Part shown: one piece after another, positions 1 through 12,400 of the stretch | Position numbering within the stretch: position 1 is the stretch's first letter | How the letters are laid out: every line of letters begins with the position of its first letter | Assembly: GCA_032622095.1 (NCBI GenBank) | Contig: CP136062.1 | Location: 52,407,349-52,471,348, forward strand | Source: Siphonodentalium dalli | Taxonomy: Eukaryota > Mollusca > Scaphopoda > Gadilida > Siphonodentaliidae | DNA: 64,000 nt | Direction: 5' to 3' | Program-made: the position numbers and the translations under genes | Notes under the pieces: generated by a model | Databases searched by the model: none | Seen by the model: only the letters and a program-made list of their open reading frames with translations | Told to the model about the DNA's origin: nothing

Positions 1-422
1 TTTACTTCCAACTTCGCACCTGGTTTCTTCTGTGGAAGCAACGACGCTGATGTCTTCAAAAAGACTACTATAAAAGTCTCCGCAGAATTCACTGCACCCA
101 ACGGCACCAGTTGCTATGGTGACCAGTATTCTCAAGTTGTCTTTGGCTACAAGGCAGATGAAGATAATGTAATGCAATGTGGGGTCAAGGTCACGAACGA
201 GAATTACAAGAGTGAGATTTCTTTATCAATCATGGGCGTGATTGACGGAATAAAAGAAGATGATCTTCAGGGAGAGATTACCGTGACTTCGACCATCATG
301 AATGATTTGACCGAAGTATCTGTTGGTGAGGCAACTGCAATACATTTAACTGTTGTTGATGGGGATAATAATGCTTTCTCTTCAGCAACGAATGGACGGC
401 AAATGACAACATTCGATGCCAA
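1..422 (+). CDS. Exon A1: beta segment plus N-terminus of first VWD
   Basis: Frame 1 is open from base 1; the exon continues left of the window or has its acceptor at the edge. It encodes a C-containing beta-rich segment ([12 protein letters not shown] near residue 9, VMQCGVKV near 56), then the VWD start ending MTTFDAK. The donor GTAAGT begins at 423 and splits the Lys codon (phase 2). Its homologue in module B is two exons (B1 and B2). The first VWD cysteine and the usual DPH before TFDG are absent here (Ser and NGR instead). Confidence 0.82.
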
Positions 423-3400
423 GTAAGTATTATAACGGGGAGGTTTAAATTGTACGTTTCAGATATGAGTCTACATTTGTTAATAAAAATATGAAATATC
501 AAGTAATTGGTTGGAATTATTACCATTAATGCCTGAATGTAATGTGTCTGACATTTGCATAATGACGTCCCCAGAGGGTGAATTTAGTGATGCTATCACG
601 CACAGTGGGCTGGCATCATTAAATTCAATCTCTGTGGTCCTCATCTTCTGGGAAAGATCTATTGTCTCAAATTAACATTGTTTATAGTTACTTTTTCTCT
701 TCTTTTCTGTTTCTATATCCCCTTATTTGCAGAAGATAAATTGCATTATCGAGGTGACTAATGGGTGAACATCACCAACTTCAACTGGGGTACATCAATC
801 TGATCCTAGTATTATCTCCCATATCAGTTGAAGCATAAGCAGAATTTTGTGATGTTATTCCGCAAAAGATAGCTGAAATAAATAATAAAAAATTTAAAAC
901 GTGGGCATGTTTTTATAAATATTTTGGCCTGAGAAACGGGTGACGGGCGATAATTTAAACTATCAACTGATTTTGTAGATATGCTGTATATGAAACATGC
1001 TCAACAATGTTTTGATGGAGTTCAAAGACTGGCCAGGTCCTCCTAATTTAGACGGAGTTACGGCCCTTAATTTGTTAATTTTCATTTAAATTTGATTGCA
1101 AGCGCGTGATGACTTGAACAAGTATCAACTCATTTTGTTATTATTCGGTATAATTATGACATTTGCTCAACACTGTCTTGTTCGAGTTCAAAGCCTGGCC
1201 AGGTCTGCATATTATGGGTGGAATTATGACCCTTAGTTACAGTAATGCCCTAAGTAATCGACTCCTTAACCGCCGAGAGCTTTCCGATGAATGGCAACAA
1301 GCCATATTTCCGACTAAATCCTGAAAATTTACCCATAATTCTGCTCTGGTTAAGGAGTCGATTACTTAGGGCATTACTGTAGTTATTTTAGTGAATTTTG
1401 ATCACGTTTGCACAATAACTTTGGTGAGGGAGGTTTTTGGGGGAATATTTGGGATATCAGTCTTCCTCGACAGTATCGTGTACAGTAATGCCCTAAATAA
1501 TCGACTCCTTAACCACAGCAGCATTATGGGTAACTTTTCAGGATTTAGTCAGAAATATGGCTTGTTGCCATTCATTTCATCCTGAAAAATTCTTGTCTTC
1601 ACAGATCTTTCCGGTCATACCACGAGGGAGAATTTGTGATGTACAGACATCTGACTCTGCAATATGAGGTAAATATCAAAGCCTTTAATGTGGGTTCATG
1701 TGGTTTTACGTCACAATCTGTAAAATAACCAAGCCTTGAAATAGCGTGTCTGTCATTTGCAGAATGAGACCCCCAGAGGGTGAATTTAGTGATGCTACCC
1801 CGCATAGTGGGCTAGCATCACCAAATTTACCCTCTGGGGACCTCATTCTGCAAATGACAGACACGCTATTTCAAGGCTTGAAAATAACCACCATCATCAT
1901 CAAGTACATGAAAATATTGATTGACTTATTGTTCTTATCTTCCCTCGTCATTCCGTCGGAGGACTATAGTGATGACCATTCGTCCATGCATCCATGCATC
2001 TGGATGTCCGAAACTTTGTCCGAGCCTGTATTCTGTCATTTTCTGGTCAATTTTGTTTAAACTTGGCACATATATCAACTAGCATAGGAACCTGAGCACC
2101 TGTGAGTTCGGTTGGACTCATTTTGGCAGAGTTATTGGCCTTTTATAGAAATAGAATCATGCATCCTGGGATGATCTTATAGTCCGTCATTTTGCAGTCA
2201 ATATTTTTCAAACTTTGCACAGATATCAATCAGCATGGGTACATGTACACCTGCGATTTTGAGTTCAGTCGGAGTCATTTTGGCGGAGTTATTACCATTT
2301 TTAAACATAGAAATGTTCTATGTTTTTTATTGTAGAGTTATTGATTCTTTCTTGACACATTGAAGATGTGCTATATATTTAGTGATTATGCACTTTGTAT
2401 CATATCGGTGTAATCAGTTCCTCCTACAGTTTGTAGTATAGGGATATGAAACCCAAAAATCCTTCAAACCTGCCGCCTTCGTTGGGGGATATGTTTGTCC
2501 ACGACCTTTTAGTATTATTGAAATAACTCTCCAATATTGAGATTTTGCGAATTCTTAATGATATATAATCGGTATTATATATGTCATTTTAATGTCAAGC
2601 AATAATATGGGAGTTTACCTTGGGTGTACCCATGCAAACTGCGATAATGTCATGACTTTGGTGTACTGATTATAAACTAAATTGGCAGCAATGGTCACAT
2701 TGGTGTCAGTACTGGAATTCTTACCGATATATAATCGGTATAACCAAAATACTATTGTGCACTATTCCGCAGTGTGAATATTCAACTTGAATAACAATTC
2801 TTCATTATTCTCTATTTAGATTAGATCATTCTATAAGAAATGTGAAAGCAAGTTATGCACCTGTGGCATTGCTATCAGGCTAGGATACGATGTCGTTGTG
2901 TTTAACCATTGTGATAATAGTGCAGCAACTCTCCGACCATCGATATATTACAACGGCGAAGTCAAAGAACTCATGAAGGGAGCGAAGTTACTCACTTACT
3001 CATCTGGGAGGATCGTCAAAGTTAGTATTGCTGAGATTGAGATAAGTGCTTTAACCCTTTACCCAACAGAACGGCCCTATGCCAATGCATTCTCTTATAT
3101 ATGCGAGTCGACAATATGTCGCCTCGCATATATAAGAGAATGCATTGGCTTAACACATTAAAAATTATAAAATTGTTAAAGAATGTAAGAAAAAATGGTA
3201 AAAAGTGTTAAAAAAAAGTTTTTTTTTTAGGCCAATGCATTCTCTTATATATGCGAGGCGACCTATGGTCGACTCGCATATATAAGAGAATGCATTGGCA
3301 CAGGGCATAACTGTAACTATCACAATGTGGTCAAGGAGCCGGTTCCAATGATATCCATATATGTATGGTTCTATTGAGGCAGACCGAAGATATTTTAGGC

Positions 3401-6400
3401 TGTTGAAGCTTTATTTGGCCGGTTTTGGCCGGTTTGTTGGGTAAAGGGTTAACTCTTCAGTGAGGCCCTGCGAATTGTCACGATATCGAATCGTTGAGCC
3501 GCTGTTGACATCAAATCGATTATCTAATTGGCAGTCGCCAGTCCAGAACATTGGTCTTCGAAGTCAGACTCGATTTTATTATTATATGGTAACAACAAAT
3601 TTCAGTTTAAGTATGTTGAAGAGATAATAACATCGCATGTACAATTCTACGGAGGAATATTGTTATATCTTGGAGGAAGAGTTGTCAAATTTTGAGAGGA
3701 AGATCGCCAGATCCGAAACCATAAATTCTCACAGAAATTTTTATAAAATAAGTTTGAAATGCTCTGCAAGATAAACGTCAGTCAGCTGGTTTTCGGCAAA
3801 TATTTTAGTTCTTCTGGACAAGAAGTATTCCTTAGATAGCAGTTGATGTTACATCGTTCCAAAAAATAAAACATTGTCTTCTTCGAAAATTTATTCCAGA
3901 CAGCGAGTATGTCATTTGTTTCAGCCATTAAAAAATCTTCAATCGTTTTTTGCAACAATGTGCATTGTCTTGGTGAGCAGCATATATCACCAAAACTAAT
4001 GCGGCCATGTATTAAAATCGACAGTAAATACTACCATGCTTCTCCGAGATCTTTCAATCTCTATGACGAAAAAAAAACATCACAAATATATAGCTCTTAG
4101 AGACTTCCTGTTGCCTCTTAGAGGACACCGATACTCTGAGATGAAGATTTTAGTTACACGGTGTGATTCATGGCGTGAGAATGTGACACTAACTAGCGAT
4201 GTATTTACATGTACAATGCAGATTGTGAAAACCATCCCGATAACACAATTAACCATTTCAGTGCCAAGTCCGATTATTGTATCAACCCATATCAAATTTA
4301 TGGATTATAATAATGTGATACATTGATGGAAAGAGCTCTTAGAGCTCTTTCCATCAATTTATCACATTATTATAATCAATAATTTGAAAAATGATCAAGG
4401 AAATATGGATTGATACAAAAATCGGACTTGGCACTGAAAGCTTTAACCAATAATAAAATGCTAGGCTGTTTTGGACCGTTCGTCACCTTATATGATCTTT
4501 TTGACGGTATACCTAAGTGAACAAACATCTAATAATAAAAAATTAGCATATTATCCCATATACAATTGTCATCCCCGTGGATAAATATATTTACAAATAT
4601 ACTAATTTTTTTTATTTTAAAGGTACTCAATCTGATTCGATTGTCCCCATATAACCAAATTCCAACAACAACAATATTTTTAGAAATGCAGTTTCCGTTA
4701 TCAGAATTGATTAAGTGCCCAAAAGTAATGCTAACTACTGTCAACTATAGTATAAAATTGCCCGAAACGTGTTATTTATGAACATGTTGTTCGACAAAAT
4801 TTGGCCTTATTATCGACTGAAAGCCTCTTGATTTTAGAGTTATCCATCTTCATCCGCAATTTGGTCCAAGACTGTCGGCTCGTAGACTGTTTACTGGGCC
4901 ACTATAATTTCACGATGGTGAAAATTAATAGATTTCAATAATGATATCTAATAACTCTGAGCTTTGATAGGTGGATTATGTGACTTGATTCAAATATTTT
5001 TTACCCCCAAATCAAAATAAATAGTAATTGAGGGGCACTTAATTGGATTATGCATCTTCAAGTACTGTAGTAATACTTAAATTAACTGTTTCTCAGACAT
5101 TTCCTTTTCTAAATGGGCTGGCAGGCCAGTTTTTACATACTGTATACACCCGTCAGGTAGCCCGGGGGGCTCGTGTACGTTTTTGCTCAAAAAGTGGGTA
5201 CTGGGCTTACTCACGAGGCGTATATTTTTTAGCCAAACCAGCTGGCAGCTTTTTCTAACTTTTTACAACCCAAATTTTTCGAAAGGCAGGTTTTTATATG
5301 TTTACTCCCAATTTATCAAATAACTTTGTTGGATGTAAAAAATTACTTTTCAATATTAATAGTATTAATGCAATTTGAATGTAACAGTCTGTTGACCAAC
5401 CCAAGTACAAACAGTTTAAACAAACCAAATATAAATTATTTTCAGAAAGTACCAAGCAAACAATCAAATACAAGTCTAAATAATATTGAAATTATTGGTA
5501 TCTGGCCTTGATATCAGAAAGTCCCGATGAAGTTCGAATTTGGGTCCATTCCTAACCATTCTGACATACATGTATGCTCCTTTCCAACTTAGTCTTTGGT
5601 GTTTATTTTGTTGTCCAGATGAAAACTTGATTAGTATTTGACGATAATTTCATGAAACTTGTTTTTGTAGGTTGTTTTCCCAACTGGAACATACGTGACA
5701 GTGGAGAAGACTGGAAATAATTTGAATGCCTTTATCAAGGCGTCACAGTACGATGTCAACAACGTTGAAGGTCAGTTCATACTCGTCACTAATTTCTCTT
5801 ATATTTCTCAGGAAATTCTGCCAAAAAGTTTTTATTTTCAATGAGAACTCACCAATTTATAACCTGGTTTACAAACAAGCCTGAGATTAGTGTGCCTGTC
5901 ATTTGCAGAATGAGGTCCCCAGAGGATGAATTTAGTGATGCTATCCTGCATAGCGGGCTAGCATCACCAAATTCACCCTATGGGGACCTCATTCTGCATG
6001 GCCTCATCTGCTATGGAGACATAGACTCAGATTGAAGTTCCCAAATGGTGAATATTGTGATTTACACCCATTAGGAACCTCGATTATGAAATGTGTCGTC
6101 TGCCAATTTGGGGATATAGAGAAACTAAACTGATAAAAGTTTTACAGCTATGCTCTAATTAATCGACCGTCCTTAACAAAGTTGACCATTGGTTACCGCA
6201 ATACTTGACCGTGTTCATACGATTAATTATACCGCTGCCGACCGTGGTGCCAACATTCACCGTTAGACAATATTCTTGATACAATGTTTTACAAATTGTT
6301 TTATCTTTATTATAAAATTTCGATAGAATCTTCTTTACATAGATTCTATTTCTTCTTTAGTTTAGTTTCTCTATATCCCCAAATTGGCAGACGACACATT

Positions 6401-9400
6401 GCATAATCGAAGTTCCCAATGGGTGTACATCGCAATATTCACCATTTGGGAACTTCAATCTGAGTCTATGTCTCCGATAGCAGATGAGGCCATGTAGAAT
6501 GAGGTCCCTAAAGGGTGAATTTGGTGATGCTATCACGCTATGCAGGATAGCATCATTAATTAACCCTCTGGGGACCTCATTCTGCAAAAGACAGGCACAC
6601 TAAACTCCAGCTTGTTGAAGTATCTTATTGATGAGTAGGAAATGCTCAGATAATAAGTTCAATCAAATGACCATGATATATTTCTTGAACTTATTATCTG
6701 AACATTTCCCACCAAAAACTATGAATCCTTCTGCTCTTGTTTAAGTAAAAAAGCAGACGGCAGACAGACAAATAGCTATTTGTCTGTCTGCGTCTGCTTT
6801 TTATGTGTACCCATACCATGTATGGTACACATAATGCCGACGTCCGGATCAACCATCCGTCGTTCGTCCGTCCGTCTGTCCGTCTGTCCGTCTGTCCGTC
6901 TGTCTGTCTGTCCGTCTGTCCGTCTGTCTGTAGACACTTGCTATCCGATTCATTTACTCGAATATTTTTTATCGGATCTTGTTCAAATTTTATGTGCATG
7001 TTTATGATGACACACTCCTCACCTGTATAGTTTTTGGTATCGATCGGTTGATCGGTTTAGAAATTATTAACACTTTGCATCCGCACATAGTCATGAGCTA
7101 TCCGATGCTATAACCAAATTATTTTTTGTCTGATTGTTTTCATATTTGATATGTAGGTTTATGATGACACACCCCTCACCTGTATAGTTTTTGGTATCGA
7201 TTAGTTGATCAGTTTAGAAAATAATTAACCCTTCACACACATGCTGTCCAATGTAATAAGTTGAACATATATCTTCTGATCTGCCTCATATTTCTTACCT
7301 AGGTTTTTCTTAGCACGGTCTTCATCTGTATGGTTTTTGGTATCATTTAATTAACCCTTTTCACTCTTAATGTTTACTTAGAACTCACGCAAGCTGCTAT
7401 GACTCAAAACATTTTTCATCTGATCTGCACCAAATTTGGTACATGTGGTCCTCACCCCAAAATACAGATCAAGTTCAAATTTGGGTTTGATCCGATATAT
7501 TTTAACAGAGTTATGGCCCTTTATAATTCAAGTGACTTATAATGTAGTTCCATGAAATACACTGGTATATGGTCGAATGGTGGACAACTCTATTGGAAAT
7601 ATAATGATAACATTCCCTGGTGTATGCCCATGTAGATTGTAAACAGCTCATGAAATGATTAATTGCTATTTAGCTATGGCCAAGTGGTTAGATGGATACC
7701 AAGATAAACAAACAATATTATACTGATGGCTGGTTAATTGTCAAATTTGATAAATGACACCAGGCTCTTGTTTATCTAATTTTGAAATTTCATTACAGGC
7801 TGCCTGATAATTGACCCATGACCTACACAATTGTCTGCATATTCCATTGATATGCTTAGAAAATAATTAACCCTTTCCAAGTTTCCAACAGATTTATGCT
7901 TTAATGCACATGGGCTCTTCCTCATATGTCTTATCTTGGGTTATCTTCACACTATTAACTTCTATGGATTGTGGAATTGATTAATTGATTTTTGAAAAAT
8001 ATATTAACCCTTCAGACACATTCTTTTGATATTACATTAAAATAATGGCTAATAGCCAATATAATTGTTATATGCAATAGGTTACAAGCAGATAAATCTT
8101 CATTATTGTTTGTATTATGCAGAAACATATTAAATGAACCCTCTTTTTGAATCAGGTTCATTAGTTAATGAACGTTCAATAAGACACCAATTGAATATGC
8201 TTACAGATTATAGGTGATGCATTATTTTGAAAATCAATATGGCAGATAATATTGCCAGGAACCTTATTTTCCCATCTGTTCATATTGTCATGGTTGACTG
8301 AATTTTGGGGACCACAGAGTGCTTAAAAGATTAACAGTGAAGGTTATGTGTTTTAGTCTGCAAGCTACTTGTAAAATATTGTTATGTCTTGAAACCATTT
8401 GATTCAGTGTTACATTCCTTTATATTAACTATGGTAATCTTTTCGATTTAGGGATCATTGGGGCCAGCATCCGCACCATATAATGGCTGTATAACATGGC
8501 TGTATAACATTATATAGATAACATTTTTGAATTATACTGTATAAACTACATGCATTTTTGACATGATTGATAAACAAATAACAACTGGGAAGAATGGGGG
8601 GGGGGGGGTGGTCATTAAAGTTCAAATTAAATATGAGATGGAATCCCACATGTTGTTCTATGCAGTCTGGCTTGTCAACTAATTATAATTTCTCTTTAGA
8701 AGTGAATGAGATTTGAATAGCTGGTAGTTTTGTTTCCAATGAGCTAACTTCAACTTATAAACATATCCTCAGAAATAACTAAACCCTTGGATCTCACATA
8801 GATAGGTCCTTGGATGAATAAGGATAGAGTTATTAGACTTAGAACACCCCCCCCCCCCCCCTTCTCAACCACAAATAATTTAACCCCTTCTTAAGACAAA
8901 TTATTTGAGCTATTGAATTCAAGATGGTGCTGATATATGGATACCTGTGTTCATATCTTTGATAAATTATCAGTTATAGCTAATCGCTATCGCCCGGGTA
9001 TGGGTTAAACATCTGCCGATCGTGATCGGCCTCTCGTTTACTTAAACATTCGAACAACTGAGTAATAGACTATTCCAATGTATACTTTCATAACTGAATG
9101 GGAGATTCCATGTAGTATAGTAAGGGTCTGTTTCTAACTTTTAGGTTTGTGTGGTTCTTTTGACATGGATAGGACCAATGATTTCACAATTGGAAACAGC
9201 ACACTTAATGTCAGAGAATTCTGGATTAATTGGCGGTAAGTATTCTTATTCATGAAAAGCTATACTGTTTGCTCACTCAAAAGCTATCATTACCCCTGCT
9301 ACATGTCATGATAGTTAATTATACAGTAATCCCCTAAATAATCGACTCCTTAACCATAGCAGAATTATGGGTAATTTTTCAGGATTTAGTCGGACATATG

Positions 9401-12400
9401 GCTTGTTGCCATTAATCGGAAAGCTCTCACTGAGAGCTTTTTGATGAATGGCAACAATCCATATTTCCGACTAAATCCTGAAAAATTACCCTATTTCTGC
9501 TGTGGTTAAGGAGTCGATTAATTAGGGCGTTACTGTACCTCCATGACCGAAGGAAATTGTGGGTATACTGGATTACATGTGTCCTATCTCATCATCAGTC
9601 CATCTGTCCATCTGTCGGGGCATCTGTCTGTTCACCCGAGCAGATATCTCAACCACGGTTTTCTAATCTCAATAAATTTATAGGGATGTTAACCACTAAC
9701 TATGAGGACATTCAGGAGTGTTAAGAGGAGTGTTAAGAGGAGTTTTAAGAGGAGTGTTAAGAGGAGTGTTAAGAGGAGTGTTAAGAGGAGTGTTAAGAGG
9801 AGTGTTAAGAGGAGTGTTAAGAGGAGTGTTAAGAGGAGTGTTAAGAGGAGTGTTAAGAGGAGTGTTAAGAGGAGTGTTAAGGCCAAACAAAATTAATTAA
9901 TTGATTCTCAGGCACCGCCGCTCTCATAAAATAGGGGCCCCCTAACTCTTTTTATTTGAAATCCAAACAACCAACGATCAAATAATTCAAATCGCAGCCG
10001 ATTCCCCTTCAAGTGGCGAGTTTGTGGCGAGTTCTCTGTTTGCGGAAGTGCCGGAATTCACTATTTCCGGTTTACGCTTTTAGCATGTGGTAATGTAATA
10101 ATTACGACAGGAATACCACTTCGAAACGAACTACGGTGAGTTATGGCAGTGCGCTGCTGGGGAGATGATAGGCCTCGGTATTTACGCAAAAAACATGATT
10201 AAATAAAGCGAACTAATGTCATTCATTAAAGCAGGTTGCATTATTTACAGTTATTTATAACAAACTAGTCGTGCCGTTTCTTCACCGGCAAATTCTGTGA
10301 TTTGAAAAAACACGATGTTGTTGACATACTATATTTCGTGACAAAATTGTCAGAAAATGGGCTGTATGTATTGTCCATAGAATGCGATAAAACAATTGGG
10401 CAAATGGCCGAAAAAATATTCATTGATGAGGATGAATCGGCCGAGTCGATACCGACAAATATAAACCCCTATATTTGTGAAAATGACATTGACACTTTTC
10501 TCCAAACTCTCTCTGAAGGACCACCAGTTGGCAGTTTCAAACATTTGACCCAGCTCAGCCCAAGGACATCCAAGCACTCTATGACCAATTAAAAACAATT
10601 GATAATTCGATTGATGGATCTGAAAGTACTAGTGCTCAATTCAAATCCAAAGCTGGTTTGCACAAATTTATTGAGCATTGCTGCACCTTGAAACATTATA
10701 CTTTCACAATTAAAATGTGTGGTGACTCAAGTTGCGTTATTTGCAAAGCATGTCGCTTGCCAACAGAAACATTCTCAGAGCTTCATGCATTACCAGACCC
10801 AGAACCAGACGAGGAACATTACAAATCATTTAATGAGCTGTATGGAAAAGAGACATCAGAAATGTATAGACCCTCCCTTGTTACCAAGACAAAAATTTCT
10901 CACTGTATTCCATTCACACCGTCAGCACAGACTGCGAATAATGTCAAACGAGTTTTGAAGTGCACTGAATGTGATAAATCCAGGTTGCTTTATGGTGACA
11001 AGAAAGTCAATGTCAATGACTTGGCTGTGCTAGACCGTTTTCTCGAACTTTATGACTATTCATGTGGTTCCACACTTAAAGAGCTCATGCACCCAAAAGC
11101 ACCTACAATAAACCGCATCCTTGAGAGGGTGTATGTTCGATAGAACTTTAAATGCTCTGACCAAATCGAAATTCCATATTTCAGCTGTAAATCCTTCCCA
11201 GACATCTGCATAAAATGTGGTGGAATGGAAGATTTGGACAAGGTTGATGGTTGCCATCTACAGTGTAAGACGTATCTTGAAAAATTTCAGACAGTGCTAT
11301 CTCGTAAGCACAACTTCTCTAGTGAGAAACAGGAGAAGTTGAAAGCTAAACGAAACAAGGCAAAATGAGCATGTCTGCAATTTCCCAAGATGCATTTAAA
11401 CAGTGTGAATGGCAAACATCAGTTTAATACCTCACTATATTTAATATAATCATTCCATTTTCCGTCCTTTCATTTGCTTAGCTTTAAGAGGAACAACCTC
11501 GATGTTATTTTAGAAGTAGGATACTTCAATGCATATATTTTATTTTATACACTTTTCCAGTTTTATTTCACTACTAGTCTGTTGTTTTGTTTTGTTTATT
11601 GGTTCGCAGTTTCAATTATAATGATTCCACAATTAATTGAGCCTTCTGGTCTTGATTTCGGGGATCCCAGATGTATGTCTGAACTGGCCGTTGGAAATAA
11701 AAAATAAAAATAAAAACCACCCTCCCTCATTCATTTGAAAAAAAAATTGCCTGAGAATCAATTCATTAATTTTTTTTGGCCTAATTAAATCATTTTATTC
11801 TGGTTTTCTGTTTCAAGAACATTCATTTTTGGGTATATCCTTTATGTAAGAATACACAAACCATGCACCCCATCCATTCTCCATATGTGTTAGGGTTAGG
11901 ATCAGGGCTAGGGTTAGGGTTAGGGCTAGGGTTAGGGTTAGGGCTAGGGTTAGGGTTAGGGCTAGGGTTAGGGTTAGGGCTAGGGTTAGGGCTAGGGTTA
12001 GGGTTAGGGTTAGGGTTAGGGTTAGAGTTAGGGTTAGAGTTAGGGTTAGAGTTAGTGTTAGTGTATTCTTACATGAAGTACATACCCATTTTTGTTTATC
12101 TGGAAATTTTAGTTTTGTCCCATCCAAGCAGATATCTCAACCATAGGTTGTAGAATATCAATAAAATTTTGTATGGACGTTCAACACCATCAGGACAGCC
12201 AATGGAGTGTTCAATCGTCTTGTTCAGTTTGTCCGTTTTAGAGTTATTCATCTTTGTTTATCTGAAAATGTTGATTTTGTTTATCCGTTCAAGCAGATAT
12301 CTCAACCATAGGTTGTCTGATCTCAATGAATTTGGTATGGATGATTACCACTATGAGGACATTCCAATGGAGTGTTCAATCGTCTTGTTCATGTGTCCTT

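Larger units (their letters stand above)
423..1604 (+). other. Intron A1-A2 with P2 and P1 fragments
   Basis: GT-AG intron. It holds a P2 fragment (about 545-830), two diverged ~160-bp direct repeats (about 960-1075 and 1122-1237, both with GGCCAGGTC), a shortened P1 palindrome and a P1 half element. No coding potential seen. Confidence 0.7.

Noticed and set aside
5100-5260. ORF with a plausible membrane-like stretch
   Set aside because: Composition only; no family motif, in intron, not conserved with the other module.
6752-6935. A microRNA precursor at the perfect palindrome
   Set aside because: The stem has no loop and is attached to simple CTGTCC repeats; nothing else supports a miRNA.
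9689-9900. ORFs of RSVK or LLLT repeats
   Set aside because: Products of the 12-bp simple array in all frames.
10658-11143. An intact host gene on the + strand
   Set aside because: It lies between matching inverted termini, needs a frameshift upstream and has an in-frame TAG before the end of similarity in style; annotated as an element-borne pseudogene instead.
11889-12060. A true chromosome end
   Set aside because: It is short, degenerate, internal, and flanked on both sides by ordinary repeat and gene sequence.
11813-12153. ORFs of LGLGLG or LTLTLT repeats
   Set aside because: Translation of TTAGGG-type repeats; no protein.
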